A stretch of 64,000 bases of DNA. Origin: Polaromonas sp. Its GTDB lineage: Bacteria; Pseudomonadota; Gammaproteobacteria; Burkholderiales; Burkholderiaceae_C. Within the stretch, counting starts at the first letter, position 1. Every line of letters starts with the position of its first letter. A program made the position numbers and the translations under genes. Below the pieces are notes generated by a model. It was not told the DNA's origin, ran no database searches, and was given only the letters and a program-made list of their open reading frames with translations. This document shows positions 37,614 to 48,500 of the stretch, piece by piece. The DNA is taken from assembly GCF_012927455.1 (NCBI RefSeq), contig NZ_JABBPE010000005.1:62001-126000 (forward strand), given 5' to 3'.

Positions 37614-38903
37614 TCAGTCTTGCGCCGCCCGCTTGTACGCCTGCGCGGCAGCCGCCTCATCTTCGCGCTGTTCAGCCAGCACCGCCAAAGCGCGCCAGGC
37701 GTTGCGCTGCAGCGTTTTGTCCTGCAAGGCTGGCGCCGCCTGCGACAGCAGCTGGCGCGCCTTGCCCCAAAGCTGGCGGTTAAGGCAGGCCATGCCCGCC
37801 AGATACTGCAGGCCGGCATCACGCGGACGGCTGAGTTGGGCCGTTTCGATGCGGGCCAGCCAGGCGGCATCCAGGGAATCGAGTCCGGTTTCGAGGACGC
37901 TTATCAGTTTGATGCGCAGGCTGTCGTTGATGCTGGCGTCCAGCAGCAGCATGCGCTCCCACACTTCCAGCAGCCATGAACGCGCCAGCGTGGCGTCGCC
38001 GTGCAGCGCCAGCAGCCGCGCTGCCGCATGTACCACCAGCTCGGGCATTGCGCGCTCACTGTCGTCGAGTGACTGCCAGGCCTGTTGCAGTTGCACCGGA
38101 TCGTGCGCTTCGTTGAGCAACTCCAGCGCCAAACCGCGCACGATGCTTTGAGCAGCGACCGACGAAAAGGCGCGATGTTTGGCCAGCAGGCGCGCGGTCT
38201 CCAGCGCCTGCGCGGTCTGCCGCGCCTGCCGGGCGGCGCGCAGCTTCATGCGCAGCGCCAGCGTGCGGCGGGCCGCGCCTTGCGGCAGCTGGGTCAGCCA
38301 GTCGAGCGCGGCATCGGCGTCGCGGTCTTCCAGCGCCCAGCGGGCAGCGCGGAAATGCACGCCCTCGCGCAGTTCCAGTGCATTGCGCTGCGCCGAACTC
38401 TGCAGGGCCAGTTGCAGGTGCTGGTCGCGCACCGTCCGGTTTTGCAGCGACTGCGCACTTTCAGCGACCAGCAAATGCGCCAGCGAGCGCAATTGCGCGG
38501 CGCGGCTCAGGCTGTGTCCGTCGGTATGCACGGGCGAGTCGGCGAGTTGAGCCAGGCTTTTTTCCTGCGCCAGCGCGTTGTGCGCCGACTTGGTCGCGCG
38601 AATGTAGCGGCCGGCCAGCAAGTGCGCCAGCGAGTCCATCAGGCCACCGTACATGGCGCGCTCTTTTTGCTGCGCGCGCCAGCGCTGGGCCTGGTCCGGC
38701 AAGGCAAACAGTGCGGACATGGCGCGCAGGGCCAGGTACAGCAGCAAGAACAAACCTGCCAACAGCAGCACCATCAGGTTGAACGAAATATCGACCCGGT
38801 GCGGCGGCCAAAAAATGGAAACCACCGCCTGGTTGTTGCCGGCAAACAGGGCGACCGCGACGGCCACGCCAAACAGGGCCAAAAGCCAGAGTGCCGCGCG
38901 CAT
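37614..38903 (-). CDS. hemY: HemY protein (heme biosynthesis operon, TPR)
   Basis: 429 residues. Two N-terminal membrane segments (about 3-23 and 40-62: ALWLLALFGVAVAVALFAG, FNLMVLLLAGLFLLLYLAL) followed by a helical, Ala/Leu-rich TPR-like domain. This is the proteobacterial HemY_N family, not protoporphyrinogen oxidase. Its role in tetrapyrrole metabolism is inferred from the operon. ATG start; 25 bp after hemX. Confidence 0.9.
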   Translation of the reverse strand: MRAALWLLALFGVAVAVALFAGNNQAVVSIFWPPHRVDISFNLMVLLLAGLFLLLYLALRAMSALFALPDQAQRWRAQQKERAMYGGLMDSLAHLLAGRYIRATKSAHNALAQEKSLAQLADSPVHTDGHSLSRAAQLRSLAHLLVAESAQSLQNRTVRDQHLQLALQSSAQRNALELREGVHFRAARWALEDRDADAALDWLTQLPQGAARRTLALRMKLRAARQARQTAQALETARLLAKHRAFSSVAAQSIVRGLALELLNEAHDPVQLQQAWQSLDDSERAMPELVVHAAARLLALHGDATLARSWLLEVWERMLLLDASINDSLRIKLISVLETGLDSLDAAWLARIETAQLSRPRDAGLQYLAGMACLNRQLWGKARQLLSQAAPALQDKTLQRNAWRALAVLAEQREDEAAAAQAYKRAAQD

Positions 38904-38928
38904 GTTGTAGCTTCCCGCCCTGGTACTT

Positions 38929-40080
38929 TTAACGGCCAGCCGCGGCTGTGGACAGCGCCGACATGGTGTCGTCCAGGCGCGGCAGCTCGCTGGTTTTCAG
39001 CTGGCTTTGCACCTGGGCCAGCAACTGGACGGCGGTCTGGGTTTTACGCGAAGCCGGGTCAAAGTATTTGTCCAGCCAGGCGCTGGCGCTGGCCAGATCG
39101 GCGTGTGTGTTGTCGGTCTGGCGCGACAGCAATCCCAAGCGCGCGTTGAGCAGCCTGAGCTTGAGGTTTTCACGCAGAAAAAACGCCTGTTCGGGCGCCA
39201 GCAGGGCCGCCTCGGGCTGCTCGATGCGGCTGACGCGCAGCAGCTTGCGCGCTTCCTCGCGCAGCCCGTCCAGCGCGCCACGCGACCAGGCACTGAGGCT
39301 CAATTTATCAAACCATCCCAAGGAGAGGCCACTGGCCGCCGACGCGCCATTGCGAGAAACGACCACTGCGGCCGGTAGCGTGGGGGTCACGGCACTTGAC
39401 AGGGCGTTGCCCACCGGCAGTTCATCGGCCAGGCGCGCCAGCTCATCGAGTTTGAGCATGAGCACCGGCACATCGGTGAGGCTGGCCGCCTTGATGCGGT
39501 CCATGTCGCGCGCAATCGCGCGCTGCAAGGGGTTAAGTCGGGGCTGGGCGGCACGCGCCAGGCGTTGCTCGGCCGATTTGAGCGCGGCCAGCAGCGGCTC
39601 TGCACTGCCGGTGAGTTGCGCCTGCTGTTGCGCCAGCTGCAGCGCTGATTCAACGTCGACCACCAGGTTTTCATCGCGCGAGCGTGACAGGCTTTGCATC
39701 AGTTCTTCAAGCTGGCTGCGCTGCAGGCTGACTTCGCTGATGCGGGTTTCCTGCAGCGTCAGCCGAGCCGCCAGTTCCCGCGTGCTGTTCTCGGCCTGGC
39801 GCGCCAGCGTGCGCGCCTCAATTGCCTGGGCGCCCGAATCGGTGCTGCGGCGCGCCAGTTCTTCCTGGATGGTGTTGAGCTTTTGCCACAGCAAAAAGCT
39901 GCTCAGCAGGGCGACCGCCGCCAGCGCAAGCACCAGCAACGCCCACTTGCGCGACACCAGCCAGGCATAGGGCGGGATGGGCGCATCGAGCGGGATCAGT
40001 CCGCGCTCCGACATCGGAGCGCCGACAGGTTCTTCACGGGGTGCAGATGAAAGGGGCAAAGCAGGTTGGCTGTCGCTCAT
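38929..40080 (-). CDS. hemX: HemX-like membrane protein
   Basis: 383 residues. Cytoplasmic Pro-rich start, one membrane segment (WALLVLALAAVALLSSFLLW, about 46-65), then a coiled-coil region (about 66-130) and a helical domain. It belongs to the HemX family often mislabelled uroporphyrinogen-III methyltransferase; no methylase motifs are seen. ATG overlaps the hemD stop by 4 bp. Confidence 0.88.
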   Translation of the reverse strand: MSDSQPALPLSSAPREEPVGAPMSERGLIPLDAPIPPYAWLVSRKWALLVLALAAVALLSSFLLWQKLNTIQEELARRSTDSGAQAIEARTLARQAENSTRELAARLTLQETRISEVSLQRSQLEELMQSLSRSRDENLVVDVESALQLAQQQAQLTGSAEPLLAALKSAEQRLARAAQPRLNPLQRAIARDMDRIKAASLTDVPVLMLKLDELARLADELPVGNALSSAVTPTLPAAVVVSRNGASAASGLSLGWFDKLSLSAWSRGALDGLREEARKLLRVSRIEQPEAALLAPEQAFFLRENLKLRLLNARLGLLSRQTDNTHADLASASAWLDKYFDPASRKTQTAVQLLAQVQSQLKTSELPRLDDTMSALSTAAAGR

Positions 40081-40964
40081 GGATAGAGTGATTCTATCGA
40101 GCGCAGCGTGGCGCTGATGTCCTGCAGCGCCGGACGTGACGCCACAACAACACCCCAGCCGGCCGCGCGTACCGCGTCAACAATGCGCGGGTGCGTGGCG
40201 ACGGCGCGCGCGCCGCTCCAGTCCGTGCCAGCCAGGGAGGGCAAGCTGGCCAGATTTGCCACCGCCTCCGAACTGCTGAAGAGCCAGACCGAACCATCGG
40301 CTCCGGCAGCGCGTGCGCGCTCGGCCTGCGCCTGCGTCAGTGCGGGCGCGCGACGCTGGTACACGCCGACGAAATCAACCTGCGCACCGGCGGCCCGCCA
40401 TTGCTGGGCGATCCAGTCGCGCCCTGCCGAGGGTGCGGCAGCGCCTGCGTCCGACGCAGCACTGGCCCCGCGCACGATCAGCACGCGCCGGCCCCGCCAG
40501 TCGCGCCGGCCCACGGTGTCCCACAAGGCTTCCGAATCAAACTGCTGGGCGTCCGCAGCCGGTGCGTCAATCTGACCGGCCGGCACGCCCACGGCACGCA
40601 GCGCCGCCACGGTGCCCGGGCCGGGCGCCATGCAGCGCAAGCCAGGACTTTTATCTGCTATTGAATTAATAGCTGCCTGCGCCCATAGCTGCTGGTCTAG
40701 CGCCTCTTTTCCCTTGAAGAAATAGGTCACGGCATTGCCGCTGACAAACAGGTAGGCGGCGTAGTCGCTCAGCCTTTGCCAGGCCCGCGCCAACGCCTGC
40801 ACGTCGGCGGGATCGTCAGCCGGCGCAATCTCGATCAGCGGAAAGGCCTCGGCGCTGAAACCGTTCTGCTGCAACTGCTGCACCCAGCGCTGCGCGTCGC
40901 GCGCGGGCCGGGTCACGATCACATGGGCCGAGGCACCGGCGGTCGTCACGCCAGCCCCCGGCAT
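40077..40964 (-). CDS. hemD: Uroporphyrinogen-III synthase
   Basis: 295 residues from the ATG at 40964, sharing one base with the hemC stop (TGATG). Cyclises hydroxymethylbilane with inversion of ring D. Family features: VIVTRPARDAQRWVQQLQQ, FPLIEIAPADD, YLFVSGNAVTYFF (71-83) and WLFSSSEAVANLASL. Residues 84-111 are longer than usual: orthologues go rather directly from the FVS.NAV.FF motif to APGPGT. Much of the extra stretch (88-103) is encoded by a palindromic repeat copy. Confidence 0.93.
   Translation of the reverse strand: MPGAGVTTAGASAHVIVTRPARDAQRWVQQLQQNGFSAEAFPLIEIAPADDPADVQALARAWQRLSDYAAYLFVSGNAVTYFFKGKEALDQQLWAQAAINSIADKSPGLRCMAPGPGTVAALRAVGVPAGQIDAPAADAQQFDSEALWDTVGRRDWRGRRVLIVRGASAASDAGAAAPSAGRDWIAQQWRAAGAQVDFVGVYQRRAPALTQAQAERARAAGADGSVWLFSSSEAVANLASLPSLAGTDWSGARAVATHPRIVDAVRAAGWGVVVASRPALQDISATLRSIESLYP
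40656..40701 (-). repeat. Palindromic repeat copy inside hemD
   Basis: On the minus strand CGCTAGACCAGCAGCTATGG, then GCGCAGGCAGCTATT, then AATTCAATAGCA. The right half (GCAGCTATTAATTCAATAGC) is identical to the intergenic copy at 62636-62654. Read in sense as LWAQAAINSIA. Confidence 0.85.
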
Positions 40965-42025
40965 CACAGGGCTGAGTCGTTGCTGGCCCAGACGGCGCCG
41001 CCGACGCGCAACTTCGCCGCCACCGCTTCGCCCAAGGCCTCGGCCTCGGCAAAGTTGCGTACCGCGGCGCTGAGTTGCACCTGTACCAGGGGAACCGGTG
41101 GCAAGGCGGACAAGTCTTCGGCACTGGCCAGATCGCCCCAGGCCGCGTTGAGCTGCATGGCGTGCTCGCCTGCAGCGGACGGGTCTTGTCCAAAATCGGT
41201 GACAAAAGCCGCCAGCGGCATCGAGCAGCTACCGCCCATGGCGCGCGAGACGGTGCGTTCGGCCGTCACGGCCAGCCAGGTTGGTTGATGCGCCAAGGTG
41301 GCCAGCGCCTCCAGCAAATCGGCGCGATCGGCGCAGACTTCAATGCCCAAAGCGCCCTGCCCGGCCGCAGGCAACATGTCAGCCGGTGCAAAGGCACTGC
41401 GAATGCGTGATTCAAGCCCGAGCCGCTTCAAGCCGGCGGCTGCCAGCACGATGGCCTGGTACTGGCCTTCATCAAGCTTGCGCAGCCGCGTATCAAGGTT
41501 GCCGCGCAGCGGCTGTATGTTCAGGTCGGGCCGCATGGCCTTAAGCAGCACCAGCCGGCGCAGGCTTGAGGTGCCCACCACCGCGCCCTGCGGCAAATCG
41601 GCCAGGCAGGCGAACTGATTGGACACAAAGGCGTCGCGCGGGTCCTCGCGCTCCAGCACGCAGGCCAGCGCGAAGCCGTCGGGCAGATCCATCGGCACAT
41701 CCTTGAGCGAATGCACGGCCAGGTCGGCGCGGCCTTCGCTCAGCGCCACTTCGAGTTCCTTGACAAACAGCCCCTTGCCGCCGACTTTGCTGAGCGAGCG
41801 ATCCTGGATCTGGTCGCCTTGCGTGGTCATGCCCAACAACTCGACCTGCCAGCCCAGACGCGCTTCGAGCAGCGCCTTGACATGCTCGGCCTGCCACAGC
41901 GCCAGACGGCTTTCGCGCGTGGCGATGACGACTTTGAGAGCTGTGCCGACTTCTTTAACGGTTTGCAATACTGCTGCCACTGGGTTCCTGCCTGTAATCT
42001 TTTTAAACGAAGTGAATGCTAGCAT
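40964..42025 (-). CDS. hemC: Hydroxymethylbilane synthase (porphobilinogen deaminase)
   Basis: 353 residues from the ATG at 42025. Polymerises four porphobilinogens. Cofactor-binding Cys267 in [11 protein letters not shown]; Asp/Arg motifs [28 protein letters not shown]. The enzyme core starts near residue 31 ([16 protein letters not shown]), so the first 30 residues are an extension and a GTG or TTG codon near 41980 may be the real start. First gene of hemC-hemD-hemX-hemY; divergent from ppc with 42 bp between starts. Confidence 0.94.
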   Translation of the reverse strand: MLAFTSFKKITGRNPVAAVLQTVKEVGTALKVVIATRESRLALWQAEHVKALLEARLGWQVELLGMTTQGDQIQDRSLSKVGGKGLFVKELEVALSEGRADLAVHSLKDVPMDLPDGFALACVLEREDPRDAFVSNQFACLADLPQGAVVGTSSLRRLVLLKAMRPDLNIQPLRGNLDTRLRKLDEGQYQAIVLAAAGLKRLGLESRIRSAFAPADMLPAAGQGALGIEVCADRADLLEALATLAHQPTWLAVTAERTVSRAMGGSCSMPLAAFVTDFGQDPSAAGEHAMQLNAAWGDLASAEDLSALPPVPLVQVQLSAAVRNFAEAEALGEAVAAKLRVGGAVWASNDSAL

Positions 42026-42067
42026 GCGAGGTTTTAAACCCGAGCGACTTTAGGGGAAGAGATAGAC

Positions 42068-45052
42068 ATGGTCACTGCAGCAGGCGCCCGCATCACCAAA
42101 GACACCAAAGAGCCCATCCTCGCCAGGGCTTCCAATAGATCACGCGACAACGAGCGTCCGCTGGTCGAAGACATCCGCCTGCTGGGCCGCCTGCTCGGCG
42201 ATGTGATTCGCGAGCAGGATGGCGTTGCCGCCTACGAACTGATCGAGCAGGTGCGCAGGCTATCGGTGGCCTTCAGGCGCGATGCCGACCAGGAGGCGGA
42301 CAAGGCCCTGAAAAAATTACTTAAGGGCTTGTCGGCCGACCAGACCGTTAGCGTGATTCGCGCCTTCACCTACTTCAGCCACCTGGCCAACCTGGCCGAA
42401 GACCGCCACCACATTCGCCGCCGGGCCGTTCACGAGCGCGCCGGCGACACTCAGGAAGGCAGCATAGAAGTGGCACTGGCCCGCTTGCGCTGGGCCGGTA
42501 TAGCTCCTAAAACAATAGCAAATACGCTGGCCCGCAGCTTTGTCTCGCCGGTGCTGACGGCGCACCCGACGGAAGTACAGCGTAAAAGCATTCTGGACGC
42601 CGAACGCGACATTGCGCAACTGCTGACGGCGCGCGATGACATCAAGGCGCTGGCCCAGGCCAGCAACGCCGCCAAAGATGCCTTGAGCCCGCGCGAGTTG
42701 GCGGCCAACGAAGCGCAGCTGCGCGCCCGCGTCATGCAGCTGTGGCAAACGCGGCTGCTGCGCTTTTCCAAGCTCACGGTAGTTGACGAAATCGAGAACG
42801 CGCTGAGCTACTACGAAGCCACTTTTCTGCGCGAGATTCCCAAGCTCTACGCCAACCTGGAGCGCGAACTCGGCAACCAGCCGGTGCACAGCTTTTTACG
42901 CATGGGCCAATGGATAGGCGGCGACCGCGACGGCAACCCCAACGTCAGCGCCGAAACGCTCAACTACGCGCTCGGTCGGCAAGCCGACGTGGCGCTGCGC
43001 CACTACCTGACCGAGGTGCACTTTCTGGGCGCGGAGCTGTCGATGTCGGCCATGCTGGTCGACTTCAGCCCCGCCATGCGGCTACTCGCTGAAAGCTCAC
43101 CTGACACCAGCGAACACCGCAAGGACGAACCCTATCGGCGCGCCCTCACCGGCGTTTATGCCCGGCTCGCCGCCACGCTCAAGGCGCTGACCGGCGGTGA
43201 GGCGGCGCGCCATGCCGTGGCGCCGCAAAACGCCTATGCGCTAGCCGAAGATTTTCTGGCCGACCTGCGCACCATCGAGGCCTCGCTGCGCAGCCATCAC
43301 GGCCAAGCACTGATTGCCCAGCGCCTGCATCCGCTGATTCGCGCCGTCGAGGTGTTTGGCTTCCATCTGGCGACGATTGACCTACGCCAAAGCTCTGACA
43401 AGCACCAGGAAGTGGTGGCCGAGTTGCTGGCCGTGGCCCGCATAACGCCGCGCTACGCCAGTCTGGACGAGCCGGCCAGGCGCGCGCTGCTGCTGCAACT
43501 GCTCAATGACGCCCGGCCGTTGCGCGTGCTCGGCGCCGTTTACTCGGCGCTGGCCCAAAGCGAGCTGGCGATTTTTGAAGCGGCCCGCACGGCGCTCGCG
43601 CGTTTTGGCAAGGAAGCGATTCGCCACTACATCATCAGCCACACCGAGACAGTGAGCGACCTGCTCGAAGTGCTGCTGCTGCAAAAAGAGGTGGACTTGC
43701 TGCACGGCATTTTGCAGGACGCGCCCAATTCCGGTTCAGGCAGTGTCGGCAGTGCAGGCAGCGCCGCGACCTGCGACCTGATCGTGGTGCCGCTGTTTGA
43801 AACCATTGAAGACCTGCGCAATGCGGCGCCCATCATGCGCGAGTTTTATGCGCTGCCGGGCGTGGCGCAATTGGTGCAGCGCAGCGGCGGCGAGCAGGAC
43901 ATCATGCTGGGCTACAGCGACAGCAACAAGGACGGCGGCATCTTCACCAGCAACTGGGAGCTGTACCGCGCCGAGATCGCGCTGGTCGAACTGTTTGACC
44001 AGTTGGCCGCTTCCCACAGGATCACGCTGCGCATGTTTCACGGCCGGGGTGGCACGGTAGGCCGCGGCGGTGGTCCGAGCTACCAGGCCATCCTGGCGCA
44101 ACCACCCGGCACGGTGCGCGGACAGATTCGCCTGACCGAGCAGGGCGAAGTCATAGGCTCCAAATACGCCAACCCGGAAATTGGCCGGCGCAACCTCGAA
44201 ACGCTGGTCGCCGCCACGCTGGAGGCGACGCTGCTGCAGCCCACCAAACCTGCGACCAAGGCCTTCCTGCAGGCCGCCGACCAGCTCTCGCAGGCCAGCA
44301 TGGCCGCTTACCGGGCGCTGGTGTACGAGACCCCCGGCTTCACCGAATACTTCTTCAGCGCCACACCGATCCGCGAGATTGCCGAGCTCAACATCGGCTC
44401 GCGCCCGGCCTCACGGTATGTGGCCCCCACGCTTGTCGCTTCGCGCACTGCGCTGCCCCCCGAGGGGGCTGTTCCGCCTCGGGGCGGCCCAGCGGCGAAA
44501 CCCTTCTCACGCATCGAAGACCTGCGCGCTATTCCCTGGGGTTTCAGCTGGGGCCAATGCCGCTTGACCTTGCCGGGCTGGTACGGCTTTGGCGGCGCCA
44601 TTGAACAGTTTCTGGTGCAGGGCGGCACCCCCGCCAGCCGCAAGGAGGCGCTCGCCCTGCTGCAAAAGATGTACCGGCAATGGCCCTTCTTTCGTACGCT
44701 GCTGAGCAACGTGGACATGGTGCTGGCCAAGAGCGACCTCGCGCTGGCCTCGCGCTATGCCGAACTGGTGGGCGACGCCCGGCTGCGCAAAAAGGTCTTC
44801 AGCACCATCGAGGCCGAGTGGCACCGCACGGCCGACGCGCTGGCGCTGATCACCGGTGAAAAGCAACGGCTGGCCGGCAACGCCGCGCTGCAACGCTCGA
44901 TCCGCCACCGTTTTCCCTACATTGATCCGCTGCACCATTTGCAGGTCGAGCTGGTGCGGCGTTACCGCGCCGGCCAGACTGACCAGCGCGTGCAGACGGG
45001 GATACATATTTCGATCAACGGGATTGCAGCAGGCTTGCGCAACACTGGTTAG
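42068..45052 (+). CDS. ppc: Phosphoenolpyruvate carboxylase
   Basis: 994 residues. Carboxylates PEP to oxaloacetate. Catalytic His near 166 in [21 protein letters not shown] near 616, [16 protein letters not shown] near 658-673, and the C-terminus [19 protein letters not shown] is complete. Between ASR and the conserved [10 protein letters not shown], about 28 residues (784-811, [20 protein letters not shown] and on) have no counterpart in other PPCs; they are encoded by a GC-rich repeat. Near 145-152, IAPKTIA resembles the short-repeat peptide but is in a normally conserved position. ATG start with GGGGAAGAG upstream. Confidence 0.96.
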   Translation: MVTAAGARITKDTKEPILARASNRSRDNERPLVEDIRLLGRLLGDVIREQDGVAAYELIEQVRRLSVAFRRDADQEADKALKKLLKGLSADQTVSVIRAFTYFSHLANLAEDRHHIRRRAVHERAGDTQEGSIEVALARLRWAGIAPKTIANTLARSFVSPVLTAHPTEVQRKSILDAERDIAQLLTARDDIKALAQASNAAKDALSPRELAANEAQLRARVMQLWQTRLLRFSKLTVVDEIENALSYYEATFLREIPKLYANLERELGNQPVHSFLRMGQWIGGDRDGNPNVSAETLNYALGRQADVALRHYLTEVHFLGAELSMSAMLVDFSPAMRLLAESSPDTSEHRKDEPYRRALTGVYARLAATLKALTGGEAARHAVAPQNAYALAEDFLADLRTIEASLRSHHGQALIAQRLHPLIRAVEVFGFHLATIDLRQSSDKHQEVVAELLAVARITPRYASLDEPARRALLLQLLNDARPLRVLGAVYSALAQSELAIFEAARTALARFGKEAIRHYIISHTETVSDLLEVLLLQKEVDLLHGILQDAPNSGSGSVGSAGSAATCDLIVVPLFETIEDLRNAAPIMREFYALPGVAQLVQRSGGEQDIMLGYSDSNKDGGIFTSNWELYRAEIALVELFDQLAASHRITLRMFHGRGGTVGRGGGPSYQAILAQPPGTVRGQIRLTEQGEVIGSKYANPEIGRRNLETLVAATLEATLLQPTKPATKAFLQAADQLSQASMAAYRALVYETPGFTEYFFSATPIREIAELNIGSRPASRYVAPTLVASRTALPPEGAVPPRGGPAAKPFSRIEDLRAIPWGFSWGQCRLTLPGWYGFGGAIEQFLVQGGTPASRKEALALLQKMYRQWPFFRTLLSNVDMVLAKSDLALASRYAELVGDARLRKKVFSTIEAEWHRTADALALITGEKQRLAGNAALQRSIRHRFPYIDPLHHLQVELVRRYRAGQTDQRVQTGIHISINGIAAGLRNTG
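44417..44499 (+). repeat. GC-rich repeat inserted in frame within ppc
   Basis: About 83 bp containing GCCCCCCGAGGGGGC (44454-44469 region) and CGCCTCGGGGCGG hairpin parts, as in intergenic elements of this bacterial family and in the spacer at 8998-9090. It has no stop in the ppc frame. It interrupts the junction between conserved ASR and [10 protein letters not shown]. Confidence 0.75.
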
Positions 45053-45321
45053 CGCTGGTTTCCTGGTCAAATTGGCTTCCAGCCCATGAGCTGCAAACCA
45101 GTTTGACACCAAAACCCGGCACTTGACGCGCTCCAGTCATCCAAACGAGCGCAGCTGTTTTCCGGCGGGCCGCACCACCTTCGCTGCAACTGTCGGTCCC
45201 CTCCTACAAACGCACCGGCGGCGTCCGATAGCGCCAAGCTTTTCGCGCTCCTATCATAAGTGGAAACCCTAATAATGCACTGCGCTTTGCGGTGCTGCAG
45301 CAACCACAGGAGCCTACAAAC

Positions 45322-45552
45322 ATGTCCACCCCTGCGTCCGGGGCCGCCAGCGGCTTTTCACCTGTCGACAACCCTGTATCCAGTGATTTTTCGGCCTTGG
45401 CTTCGCATATGAACGCGTGTCAGCGCTCGCGCGGTCGATGGTTTACCTTGCGTGCCACGCTGGAGTCCCTGCACGCGATGGCGTCGCCGCGCATCGTGAC
45501 GACCGCCGCAGTCTTCGCCTTTTGCGCGCTTGGCCTTTTGGCTTTGGCCTGA
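45322..45552 (+). CDS. Small single-pass membrane protein
   Basis: 76 residues from the ATG at 45322, preceded by AGGAG with good spacing. A Ser/Pro-rich N-terminus, a basic middle (CQRSRGRWFTLRATLESLH) and one C-terminal membrane helix (TTAAVFAFCALGLLALA). I recognise no family. It ends 13 bp before the glucan-synthase-like gene and is probably in its operon. Confidence 0.5.
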   Translation: MSTPASGAASGFSPVDNPVSSDFSALASHMNACQRSRGRWFTLRATLESLHAMASPRIVTTAAVFAFCALGLLALA

Positions 45553-45565
45553 GCCGGACTGACGG

Positions 45566-48500
45566 GTGGACGCGGCGGTTCTTGACCGGCTCGAAGCACT
45601 AACCCCCTACGCTCGCGCCCTTCTGCTGTCGCGCACGGTTGATGCAGAGGCACCCATCCGCGCGGAGTTGTTCGGCGTTCAGCGCTTTGAAGAGCACGGT
45701 CACAGCCTGGCGCAGGCCCAGGCGATAGAAACCGATGCAAATTCGCGTCGCCGTGCTTTCTTTTTTCCCCGGGTCGATGAAAACCTGGCGGCTCTGCGCC
45801 ATGCCTATGACTACATAGCTCTGATGTCACGCAGCGGTCACTACGTGACCCCGGCCGCTGAATGGCTGCTGGACAATTTTCATTTGGTCGAGGCGCAGCT
45901 GCAGCAAATTCGCGAGGGTGTTCCGAGGCGCTACTACGCCAGCCTGCCCAAGCTGGCAGAAGCACCGCTGCAGGGTTTGCCACGGGTTTACGGCATCGCC
46001 TGGGCTTATGTGGCCCACACCGACAGCGTGCTGAACCCCGACGTTTTCGTCGCCTTCCTCAATGCCTACCAGGAACACAGCGAACTGCGCCTGAGCGAGC
46101 TGTGGGCCTTGCCGACCACTTTGCGCGTGGTGCTGCTGGAAAACCTGCGCCGCATGGCAGATGAAATCGCACGCGGCAAGGTGGCGCGCGAAGTGGCGCA
46201 TGCGGTGTGGGACTGTGCCGACCGGCTGAACGATAGCGACCTCGACGCGATCGAGGACCTGATGAAGCAGCGCGGCCTGCGGCGCGCTTACCTGACGCAG
46301 CTGTGGCAGCGCATGCCGACGGAGCGGCTGGACAGCGCGCCGGCGCTGGTGCTCTGGACCGAAAGGCATTGCCCTGACGGACAGGTGCTGATGGTCGAAA
46401 GCCAGAGCGCCCAGGTCGCGGCCAACCTGACCGTGGGCAACATCATCACCAATTTGCGCCTGATTGGTCAGGTCGACTGGCTCGATCTGATCGAGCCGGT
46501 GAGCCGTTCCCTGCAGGTGCTGCGGCGCCTGCCCAGCTTTGTGCTGGAAAGCGAGCTGACGCGCCAGCAGATCACCCAGTCCATGGAGCGGCTGGCGCGA
46601 CAAAGCCGCAAATCCGAACGTGAAGTAGCCGAGGCCGTGGTCAACGCCGCGCAAAACGCCAGCGGCGGCGCGGCAACCGCCCAGCGCACTGCCGGTTTTT
46701 ATCTGATGGGCGCGGGCCGCGCGTCACTGGAAGCGGCGCTCGGCATGCCAGGACCAGGCGCCGCGCGACGCGCCGGCGTACGCCACTGGCGCTTGCCGCT
46801 GTACATGGCGCCCATCACCCTAACAACGCTGCTGATCGTACTGGTGGCTTGGCAGCACGCCGACGCGCGCGGCTGGCAGGCGGTGCTCGCATTGTGTTTG
46901 CTGGCCTGGCCAGCGTCTGAAGCGGCGGCAGCGTTTGGGCATCGTCTGATCGCCGAGTCACTCAAGGTGCGCTTTTTGCCGCGCCTGGACTTCGCCAGCG
47001 GCATTCCGCCGGAACACCGCGTGCTGGTGGTGATACCGACGCTGTTGACGTCGGCGGCCTCCACCCGCGCGCTGGTGCAGCAGCTCGAACTGCACTGGCT
47101 GGCCAACCGCGAGGCCGAGGCGCAGTTCGCGCTGCTGACGGACTGGGCCGATGCACCCAGCGCCAGCCTGCCCGGCGACGCCGCCCTGCTAAACGATGCG
47201 CTGGCGCAGGTGACAGAGCTGAACACACGCTTTGCCGTGCCCGCGGGCGCCGCGCCGCGTTTTTTGCTTATTCACCGGCCGCGCAGCTGGTGCGACACCG
47301 AGCAGCGCTGGCTCGGTTGGGAACGCAAGCGCGGCAAGCTTGAACAGCTTCTTCGCACGCTGGTCACCGGCAGCCTGGACGGCTTCACGCCAGTAGCGCC
47401 AGGGCTGCGTCTGGCCGAAGGCATCCGCTATGTCGTCACGCTGGACAGCGACACCGGCCTGCCACCGGGCGCCCTGCGCGAGCTGGTGGCTGTGGCCGCG
47501 CACCCGCTGAACGCCCCGCAGATAGACAGCACTTCGCGCCGCGTCGTCAGCGGTTACGGCATCTTGCAGCCGCGCGTCGTCACGCCCTTGCCGGATCGGT
47601 CAGAACGCACGCTGTACCACCAGCTGTTTGCCGGGCAATGCGGCATAGACCCTTACAACAACGGCGTCTCTGACGTCTACCAGGATCTGTTCGGCAGCGG
47701 CAGCTTCAGCGGCAAGGGACTGCTGCACGTCGAGGCTGTGCACGCGGTGCTGGACGCCCGCCTGCCCGACGGATTGGTGCTGAGCCACGACTTGCTTGAA
47801 GGCAGCGTGGCGCGCTGCGGCTTTGTCAGCGACGTGGTGCTGATTGAAGAGCATCCGCACCACGCGGGCGTGGCGGCCTCGCGCGTGCACCGCTGGACGC
47901 GCGGCGACTGGCAGCTGCTGCCGCTGATGTGGCGCGCCAGACACTATGGCGTGGACGCGCTGGGGCTATTCAAGATGAGCGACAACCTGCGCCGCTCGCT
48001 GGTCGTGCCCGGCGCTTTTGGCCTGCTGGTCTGGGTCGTGTTCACCGGGGCGCTGCCCTTGTCCACCGCGCTGCTGGTGAGCTTCGCCGCGCTGCTGGCC
48101 GGCCCCCTGCTGGGCGCTTTGGCCGGCCTGGTGCCGACACGCAGCGGCATTGCCTGGCGTCACTTTTTTGACATGGGTGTGCGCGAAATGTTACGCGCCT
48201 TCGCCAGCGCTGCCTGGCAGTTCAGCCAGCTGGGCGCGCAGGCCGTGCTGCTGCTGGATGCCGTGCTGCGCTCGCTCTGGCGCATGGCGCTGAGCCGGCG
48301 CCGCCTGCTGGAATGGACCACCGCCGCGCAGGTTCAGGCCTCGGCCAAAAGCGAGCTGACGGCGTTCACGCGCCGCCATGCTGCAGCCACCTTTCTTTGC
48401 GCCGGTCTGGCGTTGGCGGCACCCTGGGGCGCGCACCCGCTCGCCGGCATCGCTCTGTTCTTTCTGTGGGCGGTATCACCACTGGCCGCCTGGTGGGCCA

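Noticed and set aside
38085..39149. 354-codon plus-strand frame opposite hemY and hemX
   Set aside because: It spans two real genes on the other strand and reads as GC-driven noise.
42499..42521. ppc IAPKTIA segment as a repeat insertion
   Set aside because: The bases resemble the repeat half-site, but the segment lies at a position where PPC proteins normally have similar residues; no extra length is seen. Kept only as a weak echo in the findings.
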